64,000 nucleotides of DNA from an uncultured Bacteroidales bacterium (GTDB lineage: Bacteria; Bacteroidota; Bacteroidia; Bacteroidales; WCHB1-69), in NCBI GenBank assembly GCA_947169105.1, contig CAMVOL010000008.1, positions 1 through 64,000 of the forward strand, written 5' to 3'. Position numbers and translations under genes: made by a program. Under the pieces are notes generated by a model that did no database searches, had not been told where the DNA came from, and saw nothing but the letters and a program-made list of their open reading frames with translations. This document shows positions 56,931 through 64,000 of the stretch, one piece after another; position 1 is the first letter of the stretch; the number at the start of each line of letters is the position of its first letter.

Positions 56931-57169
56931 AAGAAAATCCGTGAACCCTTTTTGTCTTCGGTCGAGGCTCTGGTAAGCACCTTTAGTACGAACAAGAAAA
57001 AGTCCACGGATACCGTGAACGCTTTTCTTTTCTCGTGTACTAAGTTTGAGAATTTACCAGATTCCGACTCGACGGGAAAAGCGAAAACGCTTCTATATAT
57101 GTAAGATAGTAATGATGTTGCCTTTCTCTATCTGCGAGAATAGTTAGTGAAACAATAGTGCAAAGAACA
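56931..57169 (-). ncRNA. Candidate structured small RNA in the tsf-glyA spacer (strand uncertain)
   Basis: Four nested stems span 56961-57073: GTCGAG/CTCGAC (56961-56966 with 57068-57073), CTGGTAA/TTACCAG (56970-56976 with 57054-57060), TTAGTAC/GTACTAA (56983-56989 with 57037-57043) and CACGG/CCGTG (57005-57009 with 57013-57017). Together they make an unbranched rod with internal loops. No open frame is convincing. The minus strand has a TATTTTTG box at 57176-57183 and could end at the tsf terminator; the plus strand has only an imperfect box near 56916. A rod with internal bulges recalls 6S-type RNA, but I cannot confirm this. Exact ends are unknown. Confidence 0.45.
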
Positions 57170-57175
57170 ACGACG

Positions 57176-57183
57176 CAAAAATA
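57176..57183 (-). promoter_or_regulatory. Minus-strand promoter -7 box in the tsf-glyA spacer
   Basis: The minus strand reads TATTTTTG. No minus-strand protein gene lies downstream, only the rod structure and the tsf terminator. This suggests it drives a small RNA. Confidence 0.4.
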
Positions 57184-57264
57184 CAAATAATTTGAGAACG
57201 GAGAACGGGGAATTGAAAATTTAAATTTGTTTCATCTGCGCTATTATAACATCAAAAAAACTCG

Positions 57265-57272
57265 TAAGTTTG
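57265..57272 (+). promoter_or_regulatory. Promoter -7 box of glyA
   Basis: TAAGTTTG, matching TAnnTTTG, lies 88 bases before the glyA ATG. Confidence 0.5.
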
Positions 57273-57359
57273 CATCCGTTTTCATTTTGTATAACAATTT
57301 GATTTTAAATATAATAATAAAACGAATAAACAATTCAACAAATAAACAATTCAACAACA

Positions 57360-58640
57360 ATGGAAAGAGACAACAAAATTTTTGATTTGATCCAGCAGGA
57401 GCGCAATCGCCAGACCAAGGGTATTGAGCTGATTGCTTCTGAAAACTTTGTCAGCGACCAGGTGATGGAAGCCATGGGCAGCGTGATGACCAACAAATAT
57501 GCTGAAGGTTATCCTGGGAAACGCTATTATGGTGGTTGCCAAGTGGTTGACCAGAGCGAGACCATCGCTATCGAGCGCGCCAAGCAGCTTTATGGTGCTT
57601 GCTGGGCCAACGTGCAGCCCCACAGCGGCGCACAGGCCAACATGGCCGTCTTCATGGCCTGCCTCAACGCTGGCGACACTTTCATGGGTATGAACCTGAA
57701 CCACGGCGGTCACCTCAGCCACGGTAGCGCCGTCAACTTCTCCGGCATCATGTTCAACGTGGTGGACTACAGCGTGGAAGAGGAAACCGGCACCATCAAC
57801 TACGACAAGATGGAAGCCCGCGCCCTTGAGACGCACCCGAAGCTCATCATCGGCGGTGCCTCCGCATACAGCCGTGACTGGGATTGGGCCCGCATGCGCC
57901 AGATCGCCGACAAAATCGGTGCCATCCTCATGGGCGACATCAGCCATCCCAGCGGCCTGATTGCCAAGGGTTACCTGAACAACGCCGTCAAGTATTGTCA
58001 CATCGTGACCACCACTACCCACAAGACCCTCCGCGGACCTCGTGGCGGCCTCATCCTGATGGGCGAAGATTTCGACAACCCGTGGGGCAAGACCACTCCG
58101 AAGGGTGAAATCAAGAAGATGAGCGCCCTGCTTGACAGCGCCGTCTTCCCGGGCGTACAGGGCGGTCCTCTGGAACACGTCATCGCCGCGAAGGCCGTCG
58201 CCCTCGGCGAAGCCCTCACCGACAGCTACGACCAGTACATCCAGCAGGTGATGAAGAACGCCAAGGTGATGTGCGAAGCCTTCGTCAACAAGGGCTACAA
58301 GGTCATCAGCGGCGGTACCGACAACCACCTGATGCTCATCGACCTCCGCACCAAGTTCCCCGAACTCACCGGTAAGGAAGCCGAGAACGCCCTCGTGGCC
58401 GCCGACATCACCGTCAACAAGAACATGGTTCCGTTCGACAGCCGCAGCGCCTTCAAGACCAGCGGTTTGCGTATCGGTACGCCTGCCATCACCACCCGTG
58501 GCCTCAAAGAGAACGAGATGGGTGTCATCGTCGATATGATTGACGCCGTCCTCTGCGACCCGACCAACGAAAGCCTCATCGCCAAGACCCGCGGTCAGGT
58601 GAACGAGATGATGCAGAACCGTCCGCTCTTCGCTTGGTAA
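57360..58640 (+). CDS. glyA: Serine hydroxymethyltransferase
   Basis: GlyA converts serine and tetrahydrofolate to glycine and methylene-tetrahydrofolate with PLP. The 426-residue protein has the N-terminal [53 protein letters not shown], and the PLP-lysine motif [18 protein letters not shown]. The C-terminal region includes [17 protein letters not shown]. It has its own promoter after the RNA candidate spacer. Confidence 0.97.
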   Translation: MERDNKIFDLIQQERNRQTKGIELIASENFVSDQVMEAMGSVMTNKYAEGYPGKRYYGGCQVVDQSETIAIERAKQLYGACWANVQPHSGAQANMAVFMACLNAGDTFMGMNLNHGGHLSHGSAVNFSGIMFNVVDYSVEEETGTINYDKMEARALETHPKLIIGGASAYSRDWDWARMRQIADKIGAILMGDISHPSGLIAKGYLNNAVKYCHIVTTTTHKTLRGPRGGLILMGEDFDNPWGKTTPKGEIKKMSALLDSAVFPGVQGGPLEHVIAAKAVALGEALTDSYDQYIQQVMKNAKVMCEAFVNKGYKVISGGTDNHLMLIDLRTKFPELTGKEAENALVAADITVNKNMVPFDSRSAFKTSGLRIGTPAITTRGLKENEMGVIVDMIDAVLCDPTNESLIAKTRGQVNEMMQNRPLFAW

Positions 58641-58645
58641 ACCGG

Positions 58646-58678
58646 GAAGTGAAAATTGAAAACTGAAAATTGAAAGGT
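58646..58678. repeat. GAAAATTGAAAACTG tract after glyA
   Basis: GAAAATTGAAAACTGAAAAT-type words follow the glyA stop. The same words occur in inverse orientation at 61313-61342, between the endonuclease and folP genes. Confidence 0.55.
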
Positions 58679-58726
58679 TATGACGGGGAGATTCTGCAAG
58701 TGTGGTTTCTCCCCTAAATAATTGAT

Positions 58727-58734
58727 TACTTTTG
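58727..58734 (+). promoter_or_regulatory. Promoter -7 box of mscL
   Basis: TACTTTTG, matching TAnnTTTG, lies 26 bases before the mscL ATG. Confidence 0.7.
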
Positions 58735-58760
58735 CAAATTCATTTTAAAACCCAGTAATT

Positions 58761-59204
58761 ATGTCAAAATTTTTACAAGAATTCAGAGATTTTGCCGTGA
58801 AAGGCAACATGATTGACATGGCTGTCGGTATCATCATCGGCGGCGCTTTCGGAAAAATCGTCACCTCCCTCGTGAGCGACATCATCATGCCCCCCATCGG
58901 GCTGCTGGTCGGCGGTGTCAACTTCACCGACTGGAATGTCGTGCTGAAAGAGGCCGTGATGGAAAACGGCGAGGTCATCACCCCCGCCCTTACCCTCAAC
59001 TACGGCAACTTCATCCAAGTGCTGTTCGACTTCCTTATCATCGCCCTCTCCATCTTCTTCGTAATCAGAGGCATCAACAAGATGAAAGAGATGACTTCCA
59101 AGAAGAAAGCCGAAGAGGAAGCCGCCGCTCCCGCCCCGGAACCGGAACCGACCAAGGAAGAAATCCTCCTCACCGAAATCAGAGATCTCCTCAAAAACAA
59201 ATAA
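58761..59204 (+). CDS. mscL: Large-conductance mechanosensitive channel MscL
   Basis: MscL opens under membrane tension to release solutes after hypo-osmotic shock. The 147 residues show the N-terminal [20 protein letters not shown], the pore helix motif [20 protein letters not shown], a periplasmic loop, the second helix [20 protein letters not shown] and a charged C-terminal bundle. The tail has an [10 protein letters not shown] linker. mtgA follows after 55 bases. Confidence 0.96.
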   Translation: MSKFLQEFRDFAVKGNMIDMAVGIIIGGAFGKIVTSLVSDIIMPPIGLLVGGVNFTDWNVVLKEAVMENGEVITPALTLNYGNFIQVLFDFLIIALSIFFVIRGINKMKEMTSKKKAEEEAAAPAPEPEPTKEEILLTEIRDLLKNK

Positions 59205-59259
59205 TCTTTTTTTGGCAACTGCAATATAGATAAGTAGTTACCTATCGGCTGCAATCTGT

Positions 59260-60096
59260 ATGGCAAAGTCTAAAGCAAAAGAGAATAAGGGCAAAAAGCC
59301 CAAGAAGTCGAAAAAGCAACGTAGTTTTTTCGGGAAACTGTTCGTTTTCATCGGAAAAGCGTTGCTTTTTCTTTTTATTGCCAGCATTGCACTGACGGTG
59401 CTGTACCGCTGGGTGAACCCACCCGTCACCCCGCTGATGGTTATTCGCAAAGTGACCATCGGAGCTCCCATCGAAAAGGAGTGGAAAGACCTCGACGAGA
59501 TTTCGCCCAATATGGTGAAGTGCGCCATCGCCTCCGAAGACAACAACTTCCTCGGACACAATGGTTTCGACTGGATTGCCATTGACCGTGCCATTGAAGA
59601 GCGCGAGTCCGGCCGACGCAGGCGCGGGGCGAGCACCATCTCCCAACAGACCGCCAAAAACGTCTTCCTGTGGCCCAAGTCCTCGTGGGTGCGTAAGGGC
59701 TGTGAAGTCTATTTCACCTTCCTCATCGAACATATCTGGAACAAGGAACGCATTATGGAGGTATATCTCAACGTGATTGAGATGGGCGAAGGGGTTTACG
59801 GTGCCGAAGCCGCCGCCCAGCACTATTTCCACACCTCCGCCAAAAAACTGACGCTACAGCAGTCGGCCCTCATCACTGCCTGCTACCCGAATCCGCTGAA
59901 ACGGAATCCCGCCAAGCCCACCGCCTACCTTAACAAACGGGCAGGACAGATCAGCTCTCTCACCCACAAACTCGGCAAAATCAAGTTCGACGACGAAACC
60001 ATCGCCAAGGCACACCAACGCTACGAAAAACGCAATGCCGAAAGGAAAGCCAAAAAAGAACGAAAAAGGCATACCTTAAAAACCCCGAAGGAGTGA
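59260..60096 (+). CDS. mtgA: Monofunctional peptidoglycan glycosyltransferase (GT51)
   Basis: MtgA polymerises lipid II into glycan chains without a transpeptidase domain. The 278-residue protein has a highly basic cytoplasmic start, one membrane helix ([20 protein letters not shown]) and the GT51 core. The catalytic Glu is in [18 protein letters not shown], followed by [38 protein letters not shown], and EAAAQHYF. The C-terminus is again Lys/Arg-rich. It lies downstream of mscL. Confidence 0.93.
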   Translation: MAKSKAKENKGKKPKKSKKQRSFFGKLFVFIGKALLFLFIASIALTVLYRWVNPPVTPLMVIRKVTIGAPIEKEWKDLDEISPNMVKCAIASEDNNFLGHNGFDWIAIDRAIEERESGRRRRGASTISQQTAKNVFLWPKSSWVRKGCEVYFTFLIEHIWNKERIMEVYLNVIEMGEGVYGAEAAAQHYFHTSAKKLTLQQSALITACYPNPLKRNPAKPTAYLNKRAGQISSLTHKLGKIKFDDETIAKAHQRYEKRNAERKAKKERKRHTLKTPKE

Positions 60097-60152
60097 CAGA
60101 CCATAGGCGGGTGTGAAATGCCCGCAAAGGTGTGAAACGCCCGCGAAAATAA

Positions 60153-61298
60153 TTATCGCCGCACGAACGTTACGACCGATGTGGCGTTTCCAGTGGTGAT
60201 TTTTACAAAGTAATATCCAGATTTTAAATCAGTTATTACCATTCCGACGATTCGTTCGTTCCGGCCGTTGTGGCGTCTGATCAGGCGGCCGGTCACATCG
60301 AAGAGTTCTACCATAGAAATTATGTTGTCACTCTCGATGGTTACCACGTCCGAAGCCGGATTGGGATACAGGCGGCAAGTCGGAATAGTGACGGCATTGT
60401 CCCTGATAGCGTCAGTCGTATCAGTAATGTCCGTGGTATCCGTGATGTCAGTGGTGTCGGAATTCCATTCAAAACAAGTGGGATACCACGCTTCCCCGAC
60501 GCGGCTGCCGAAAAGATAGTCCACCAGTTCGGGACAGTCGATAAAAGGATTGCGGTTGTGCTGTATTTGATTATAAATCACTTGATTGCGGTTGATTTCT
60601 TTTTCGCTAACGGGGTCGTCAGTGTGCCATTGCACCATCATCTGCTGTGCCCAGTCCAGTAGTTGCGACCCGTTGAACATGGATTCGGGTGCTTGCCCGA
60701 GATTTTTGTCCTTGTAACAGACGGTCATATAGAAGAAGGAGCGGGCGAGGTCGCCCTTGTAGGCATCAATGGGCTCGAAGGCGGTGCCGGAGCAGCCGGG
60801 GAATCCGCACGGCCCTAACTTGGAACCGTTGGTGCTGGTCCACGTGGGCGACGGAACCGTGCCATACTGGAGGTTCCCTCGCTTGTTGTTCACCCATCCG
60901 TCGGTGGGATAGACGTGAAAAAGGTCGGACTTCAGGGTGTCCCTGTCGCCGAACCAGCTCTGCGGGATGGTGTGTTCGCGGTTGTAGCAGTTCCCTTCCG
61001 CCGAATAGTTGCCGCACTGGTCCGTGCCGAAGTCATAGTAGTAGGCCGCCGTTCCACCTGGCACGTCCGAATAGATGTCCCATACTTTTCCCGATGGCAT
61101 GACGTCCGTGCTTCGATAAGCGTTCCATAAACCGCTGTAGGATACGACGGTATGGTTCTTTATAATTTGGGAAAGCGCCGTCCGGAGCTCTTCGCCGCTT
61201 TTCCCAACTGCCGCATCATAATAACCGGTAGGAATCTGGGCAGAAACCCACACTACGGCAATGATAAGTCCAAAAGTGCATAAAAGACGATGTTTCAT
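60153..61298 (-). CDS. Secreted endonuclease I family nuclease with T9SS sorting domain
   Basis: A signal peptide (MKHRLLCTFGLIIAVVWVSA) precedes an endonuclease I domain with YNREHTIPQSWFGDRDTL, DLFHVYPTDGWVNNKRGNLQ and GDLARSFFYM. The second part holds a Thr/Asp linker with three DTTDIT-type repeats (about residues 287-305). A T9SS sorting domain follows (RLYPNPASDVVTI, ending TSVVTFVRR). The protein has 381 residues. It is expected to be released outside to degrade DNA for nutrients or biofilm turnover (inference). Confidence 0.9.
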   Translation of the reverse strand: MKHRLLCTFGLIIAVVWVSAQIPTGYYDAAVGKSGEELRTALSQIIKNHTVVSYSGLWNAYRSTDVMPSGKVWDIYSDVPGGTAAYYYDFGTDQCGNYSAEGNCYNREHTIPQSWFGDRDTLKSDLFHVYPTDGWVNNKRGNLQYGTVPSPTWTSTNGSKLGPCGFPGCSGTAFEPIDAYKGDLARSFFYMTVCYKDKNLGQAPESMFNGSQLLDWAQQMMVQWHTDDPVSEKEINRNQVIYNQIQHNRNPFIDCPELVDYLFGSRVGEAWYPTCFEWNSDTTDITDTTDITDTTDAIRDNAVTIPTCRLYPNPASDVVTIESDNIISMVELFDVTGRLIRRHNGRNERIVGMVITDLKSGYYFVKITTGNATSVVTFVRR

Positions 61299-61312
61299 TG
61301 AGTTATACCCTA

Positions 61313-61342
61313 GTTTTCAGTTTTCAATTTTCAATTTTCAGT
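61313..61342. repeat. CAATTTTCAATTTTCAG tract before folP end
   Basis: TTTTCAGTTTTCAATTTTCA words, the inverse of the tract at 58646, sit between the endonuclease start and the folP 3' end and run into the last folP codons. Confidence 0.55.
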
Positions 61343-62133
61343 TTATTTACGATTTTCACCGCTTCCACCGCCTCTTTTACATCATGGACACGGAGGATGT
61401 CCGCACCTTTCAGCAGGGCGACGGTGTTCAGGACGGTAGTGCCGTTGAGTGCACCGTCGGGATTGGTTTCCAAGAATTTGTAAATCATTGATTTTCTTGA
61501 AATACCGACAAGAATCGGAAGCCCATACTTTTTGAAACGTTCCAATCCGTTCATCAGCTGGTAGTTTTGGTCCAACGTTTTGCCAAAGCCGAAACCGGGG
61601 TCAAGGATGATGTCGTTGGCTCCGGCGGCACGGAAACCCGAGAGCTGGGTATCAAAGAACTGGAAGACCGCATCCCAGAGGTCGCCGGAAACGGTCTGCT
61701 GCTGCATTTGGGCGGGTTTGGCGGTGGTGTGCATCATCACGTAGGGGACGCGGGCGTTGGCCACCACTGCGGGCATCACGGCATCAAATGTGCCGCCGGA
61801 GATGTCGTTGATGACGGCAGCCCCCTCCTCAATGGAACGGCGTGCTACCTCCGCCCGCCACGTGTCAATGGAAATCACCACATCCGGAAATTCACGCAGT
61901 ACCTGCTGGATGGCGGGCTGGAGGCGGGCCCATTCCTCCTCGGCGGAGACATCGGCGGCACCGGGGCGTGTGGAAACCGCACCGATGTCGATGATGGCGG
62001 CCCCCTCCGACAGGATCTGTTCCGCCCGTTTCAACACCGCCGCGTCCGTCCGGTAGAGGCCGCCATCAAAAAAGGAATCCTCCGTAACATTGAGGATTCC
62101 CATAACGATTGGATAACCGATAATATTTACCAT
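61324..62133 (-). CDS. folP: Dihydropteroate synthase
   Basis: FolP joins p-aminobenzoate to the pterin diphosphate in folate synthesis and is the sulfonamide target. The 269-residue TIM-barrel protein has GILNVTEDSFFDGG (usual NVTPDSFSDGG), IIDIGAVSTRPGA, VVISIDTWRAEVA, VINDISGG, DIILDPGFGFGKTLDQNYQL and ILVGISRKSMI. The ATG at 62133 overlaps the stop of the dipeptidase gene as TAATG, so an earlier in-frame ATG at 62166 inside that gene is rejected. Translational coupling is likely. Confidence 0.95.
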   Translation of the reverse strand: MVNIIGYPIVMGILNVTEDSFFDGGLYRTDAAVLKRAEQILSEGAAIIDIGAVSTRPGAADVSAEEEWARLQPAIQQVLREFPDVVISIDTWRAEVARRSIEEGAAVINDISGGTFDAVMPAVVANARVPYVMMHTTAKPAQMQQQTVSGDLWDAVFQFFDTQLSGFRAAGANDIILDPGFGFGKTLDQNYQLMNGLERFKKYGLPILVGISRKSMIYKFLETNPDGALNGTTVLNTVALLKGADILRVHDVKEAVEAVKIVNKLKIEN

Positions 62134-63878
62134 TATTCGGATTTGTTCTGGATGTTTTTGCCGCAATCATCCACAATCATCTTGTACCAGAATTCGGGGT
62201 ACTCGGGGTGTTCCGGACTTTCGCACTGCGGTTTTTCCGCATTGGTCTTGAGGAACTTGCCATCTTTTTCCTTCTTGACATTACCGTCATTGTATTTCAC
62301 AAGGAGATACTCGAAGAGGCGGTCCCATTCGGAGCAGACTTTCTTGGCACAGGTGGCGGAGTAGTCGGTGAGCATCTGTCGGGCCTGTGCAGGATCCTTC
62401 TTGCAAAGGTCGCTGATTTTTGCTTCCATCTTTTTGATTTCGGAGACGAACCCCGATTCAAGCTCGTTCTGTTTTGCATTTACATGCTTGATCATGTCGT
62501 TGTAGCGGGTATAGACCAACTGGCTGACTTTGGTGAATTTCCAATAGGCCGCGGTTGGGGAGTAGTCCACCATGGAGCCGTTGCCTTCCTGAAGTTCGTA
62601 AGGAACTTTGTTAATGCCGCAGAACATCGGCATATAGCAGTTGGAACCGGCATCATCGACACCGAACCAGAGAATGCCGCCGAAGATGTCGGGCAGGTTG
62701 GGGCGGCACTGGGCTACGAAGGAGAATCCGGTCTGCTGGGTGGCTGTGGCACGTTCGTGGATGTAGTCTTTACCGTCGTACTTCCATGTCATCGGGCGCC
62801 AGCGGTAGGGGCAGGCGTACGGGCCCGCACCGAGGTCTTTGGTCATATCCATCGTAGAACCTTCGTAATGGTCACGCATCAGCTGCATCACATCCTGTAC
62901 GCTGACTTTCTTGTCGGGCTTGATCCAGAGCGGGAAGTTGTTGCTGAGGTTGTCGCCTCGGGCGTAGTCCTCGTATTTGGCCATCAGGCCGGGATTGCAG
63001 CGGTAGAAAGCCATCCACACGCGGGCATCGCAGAAGCGGGCGCCCTCGAAGTTGATGGGATTGTACGCATCGCGGAAACTGAAGTCAGCATCAGAGGCAT
63101 CTTTCGCATAATAGCCTTTCAAACGGGCGAAGGTGATGACATCGTGTGCATAAACGGTTTCGATGTCGGGCAGGAAAATCTTGTCAATTTCTTTGTTAGT
63201 GATGGACGTCTTGCCGTCGCGCAAGGGAAAAGTGCTGATACGGGCTTGGTTGGCGTGGCCGCAGATGTAGCCGTCGGGAATGCGGCGGGCGACCCACACC
63301 GCGCCGTTGGTCCAACCCTTCACGGTTTTGCCTTTGGCATCCTTCATCTCCGCACCCTTGCCGATGATTTCGAAAATCCACGCTTCGTTGGGGTCAACGA
63401 TGGAGAAGGATTCGCCCTCGCTGCGGTAGCCGTAAGCATCGAGAAGCTCGCTGATGACCTTGATGGCCTCACGGGCGTTCTTGGCGCGCTGGAGGGTGAT
63501 GTAGATGAGGGAACCGTAGTCGATGAGACCGGGCGTGTGCCACAGTTCCTCACGTCCGCCGTAAGTAGTTTCACCGATGGCCAACTGATGCTCGTTCATA
63601 TTACCCACAACGGAGTATGTATGAGGAATTTCTGGAATCTGGCCGAGCCGTTCTCCGGTATCCCACTCGATGATGTCGCGGAATGAGCCAGCAGGATGGT
63701 TGGCGGCGGGATAGAAGTAAAGTTCACCATACAACGTGTGCGAGTCGGCGGCATAGGAAACCATGCAGGAGCCGTCGGCGCTCGCCCCCTTCGTGATGAT
63801 GAAATTGGTGCATGCCGTCACACGAAGAGACAGCAACGTACTTATTGCCAGTACGATAATAAGAAATGATTTTTTCAT
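62133..63878 (-). CDS. Exported C69 family dipeptidase
   Basis: The 581-residue protein has a signal-like N-terminus (MKKSFLIIVLAISTLLSLRV) followed by TACTNFIITKGASADG. Cys23 is the expected N-terminal nucleophile of this Ntn-hydrolase once processed. MVSYAADSHTLYGELYF, NEHQLAIGETTYGGRE, RAKNAREAIKVI and EGESFSIVDPNEAWIFEIIG are C69 (PepD-like) motifs. It is probably periplasmic, hydrolysing dipeptides. It lies 6 bases after a universal stress protein gene and overlaps folP by one base. Confidence 0.92.
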   Translation of the reverse strand: MKKSFLIIVLAISTLLSLRVTACTNFIITKGASADGSCMVSYAADSHTLYGELYFYPAANHPAGSFRDIIEWDTGERLGQIPEIPHTYSVVGNMNEHQLAIGETTYGGREELWHTPGLIDYGSLIYITLQRAKNAREAIKVISELLDAYGYRSEGESFSIVDPNEAWIFEIIGKGAEMKDAKGKTVKGWTNGAVWVARRIPDGYICGHANQARISTFPLRDGKTSITNKEIDKIFLPDIETVYAHDVITFARLKGYYAKDASDADFSFRDAYNPINFEGARFCDARVWMAFYRCNPGLMAKYEDYARGDNLSNNFPLWIKPDKKVSVQDVMQLMRDHYEGSTMDMTKDLGAGPYACPYRWRPMTWKYDGKDYIHERATATQQTGFSFVAQCRPNLPDIFGGILWFGVDDAGSNCYMPMFCGINKVPYELQEGNGSMVDYSPTAAYWKFTKVSQLVYTRYNDMIKHVNAKQNELESGFVSEIKKMEAKISDLCKKDPAQARQMLTDYSATCAKKVCSEWDRLFEYLLVKYNDGNVKKEKDGKFLKTNAEKPQCESPEHPEYPEFWYKMIVDDCGKNIQNKSE

Positions 63879-63884
63879 AAAGAC

Positions 63885-64000
63885 CTATTTTCTGATGATA
63901 CCTGAATGATTGACGTTGGGGATGACCAGCAGCGGCATCGGTGCGTAGTTCATCAGCTGGCGGGTGTTGCTGCCGAGCCAGAAGGAGGTGATGTCGTCCT
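63885..64000 (-). CDS. Universal stress protein, C-terminal end only (gene runs off the right edge)
   Basis: The last 37 codons read FWLGSNTRQLMNYAPMPLLV then IPNVNHSGIIRK and stop at 63885. The pattern GSNTRQLMNYAPMPLLVIPN is the typical C-terminal ATP-binding end of UspA-like proteins. It sits 6 bases before the dipeptidase, so the three minus-strand genes form one operon with folP. Confidence 0.7.
   Translation of the reverse strand, partial: DDITSFWLGSNTRQLMNYAPMPLLVIPNVNHSGIIRK

Noticed and set aside
56820..57104. Small plus-strand frame (94 codons) across the tsf end and spacer
   Set aside because: It begins inside tsf, runs through the terminator and has no protein-like features.
56931..57169. 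tmRNA, SRP RNA or RNase P RNA in the tsf-glyA spacer
   Set aside because: None of the signature sequences is present (tmRNA ends, GGAAGCA-type SRP loop, RNase P GAGGAAAGTC).
62208..63686. Plus-strand frame (492 codons) opposite the C69 dipeptidase
   Set aside because: Shadow frame with no recognisable motifs.

Overview
The window is a chromosomal segment of a Bacteroidota bacterium, most likely an uncultured member of the order Bacteroidales. The support is: type IX secretion genes (porU, a PorP/SprF protein, a GldJ-type lipoprotein), four putative cargo proteins with C-terminal T9SS sorting domains, a MurF-Alr fusion, a pnp-rpsO pair, and many promoters with the Bacteroidota -7 box TAnnTTTG (mostly TACTTTTG or TATTTTTG). 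I see no phage, insertion sequence, CRISPR array, tRNA or rRNA.

Layout. 1-5.6 kb: T9SS locus, with porU (running off the left edge) divergent from porP-gldJ, then hldD. 5.7-17.5 kb: recQ, gyrB, an FtsE-like ATPase overlapping a glycosyltransferase, a T9SS-exported subtilisin, xseB, trmD, nfo, manA, era. 17.6-23.9 kb: a SecA with a large insertion and the murF-alr fusion. 23.9-37.4 kb (minus strand): a small PQ-loop-like membrane protein, a giant TamB protein fused to an Omp85 barrel, pnp, rpsO, a lipoprotein, hutH, gpsA, a zinc metallopeptidase, a NarI/DsrM-like cytochrome b and dsrC. 37.7-41 kb: two T9SS cargo proteins. 41-46 kb (minus): a 2-hydroxyacyl-CoA dehydratase/activase system split into two genes, followed by a TetR regulator. 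46-53.7 kb: peptidases (S66, S51, M3), a CLC channel, aroB, an LTXXQ protein. 53.8-58.7 kb: rplM-rpsI, rpsB-tsf, a gene-free spacer with a rod-like RNA candidate, glyA. 58.7-64 kb: mscL, mtgA, an exported endonuclease I, folP, a C69 dipeptidase and the end of a universal stress protein gene.

Most striking points: (1) one 1601-residue chain joins the TamB AsmA-like protein to a TamA/TamL-type Omp85 beta-barrel with no POTRA domains in between; (2) intergenic elements made of short-word repeats around a conserved core recur just 3' of minus-strand genes, and one copy supplies the stop codon that separates the two halves of the activase/dehydratase protein; (3) a 113-nt nested rod structure lies between tsf and glyA with a minus-strand promoter and a bidirectional terminator, suggesting a small RNA; (4) SecA carries about 160 extra residues in its preprotein-binding region; (5) a DsrC with both redox cysteines sits next to a five-helix cytochrome b.

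Functionally the window combines envelope biogenesis and secretion (Sec, T9SS, TAM-like, peptidoglycan, heptose), translation and DNA maintenance genes, and several fermentation or redox genes that would suit an anaerobic amino-acid-using lifestyle (inference).
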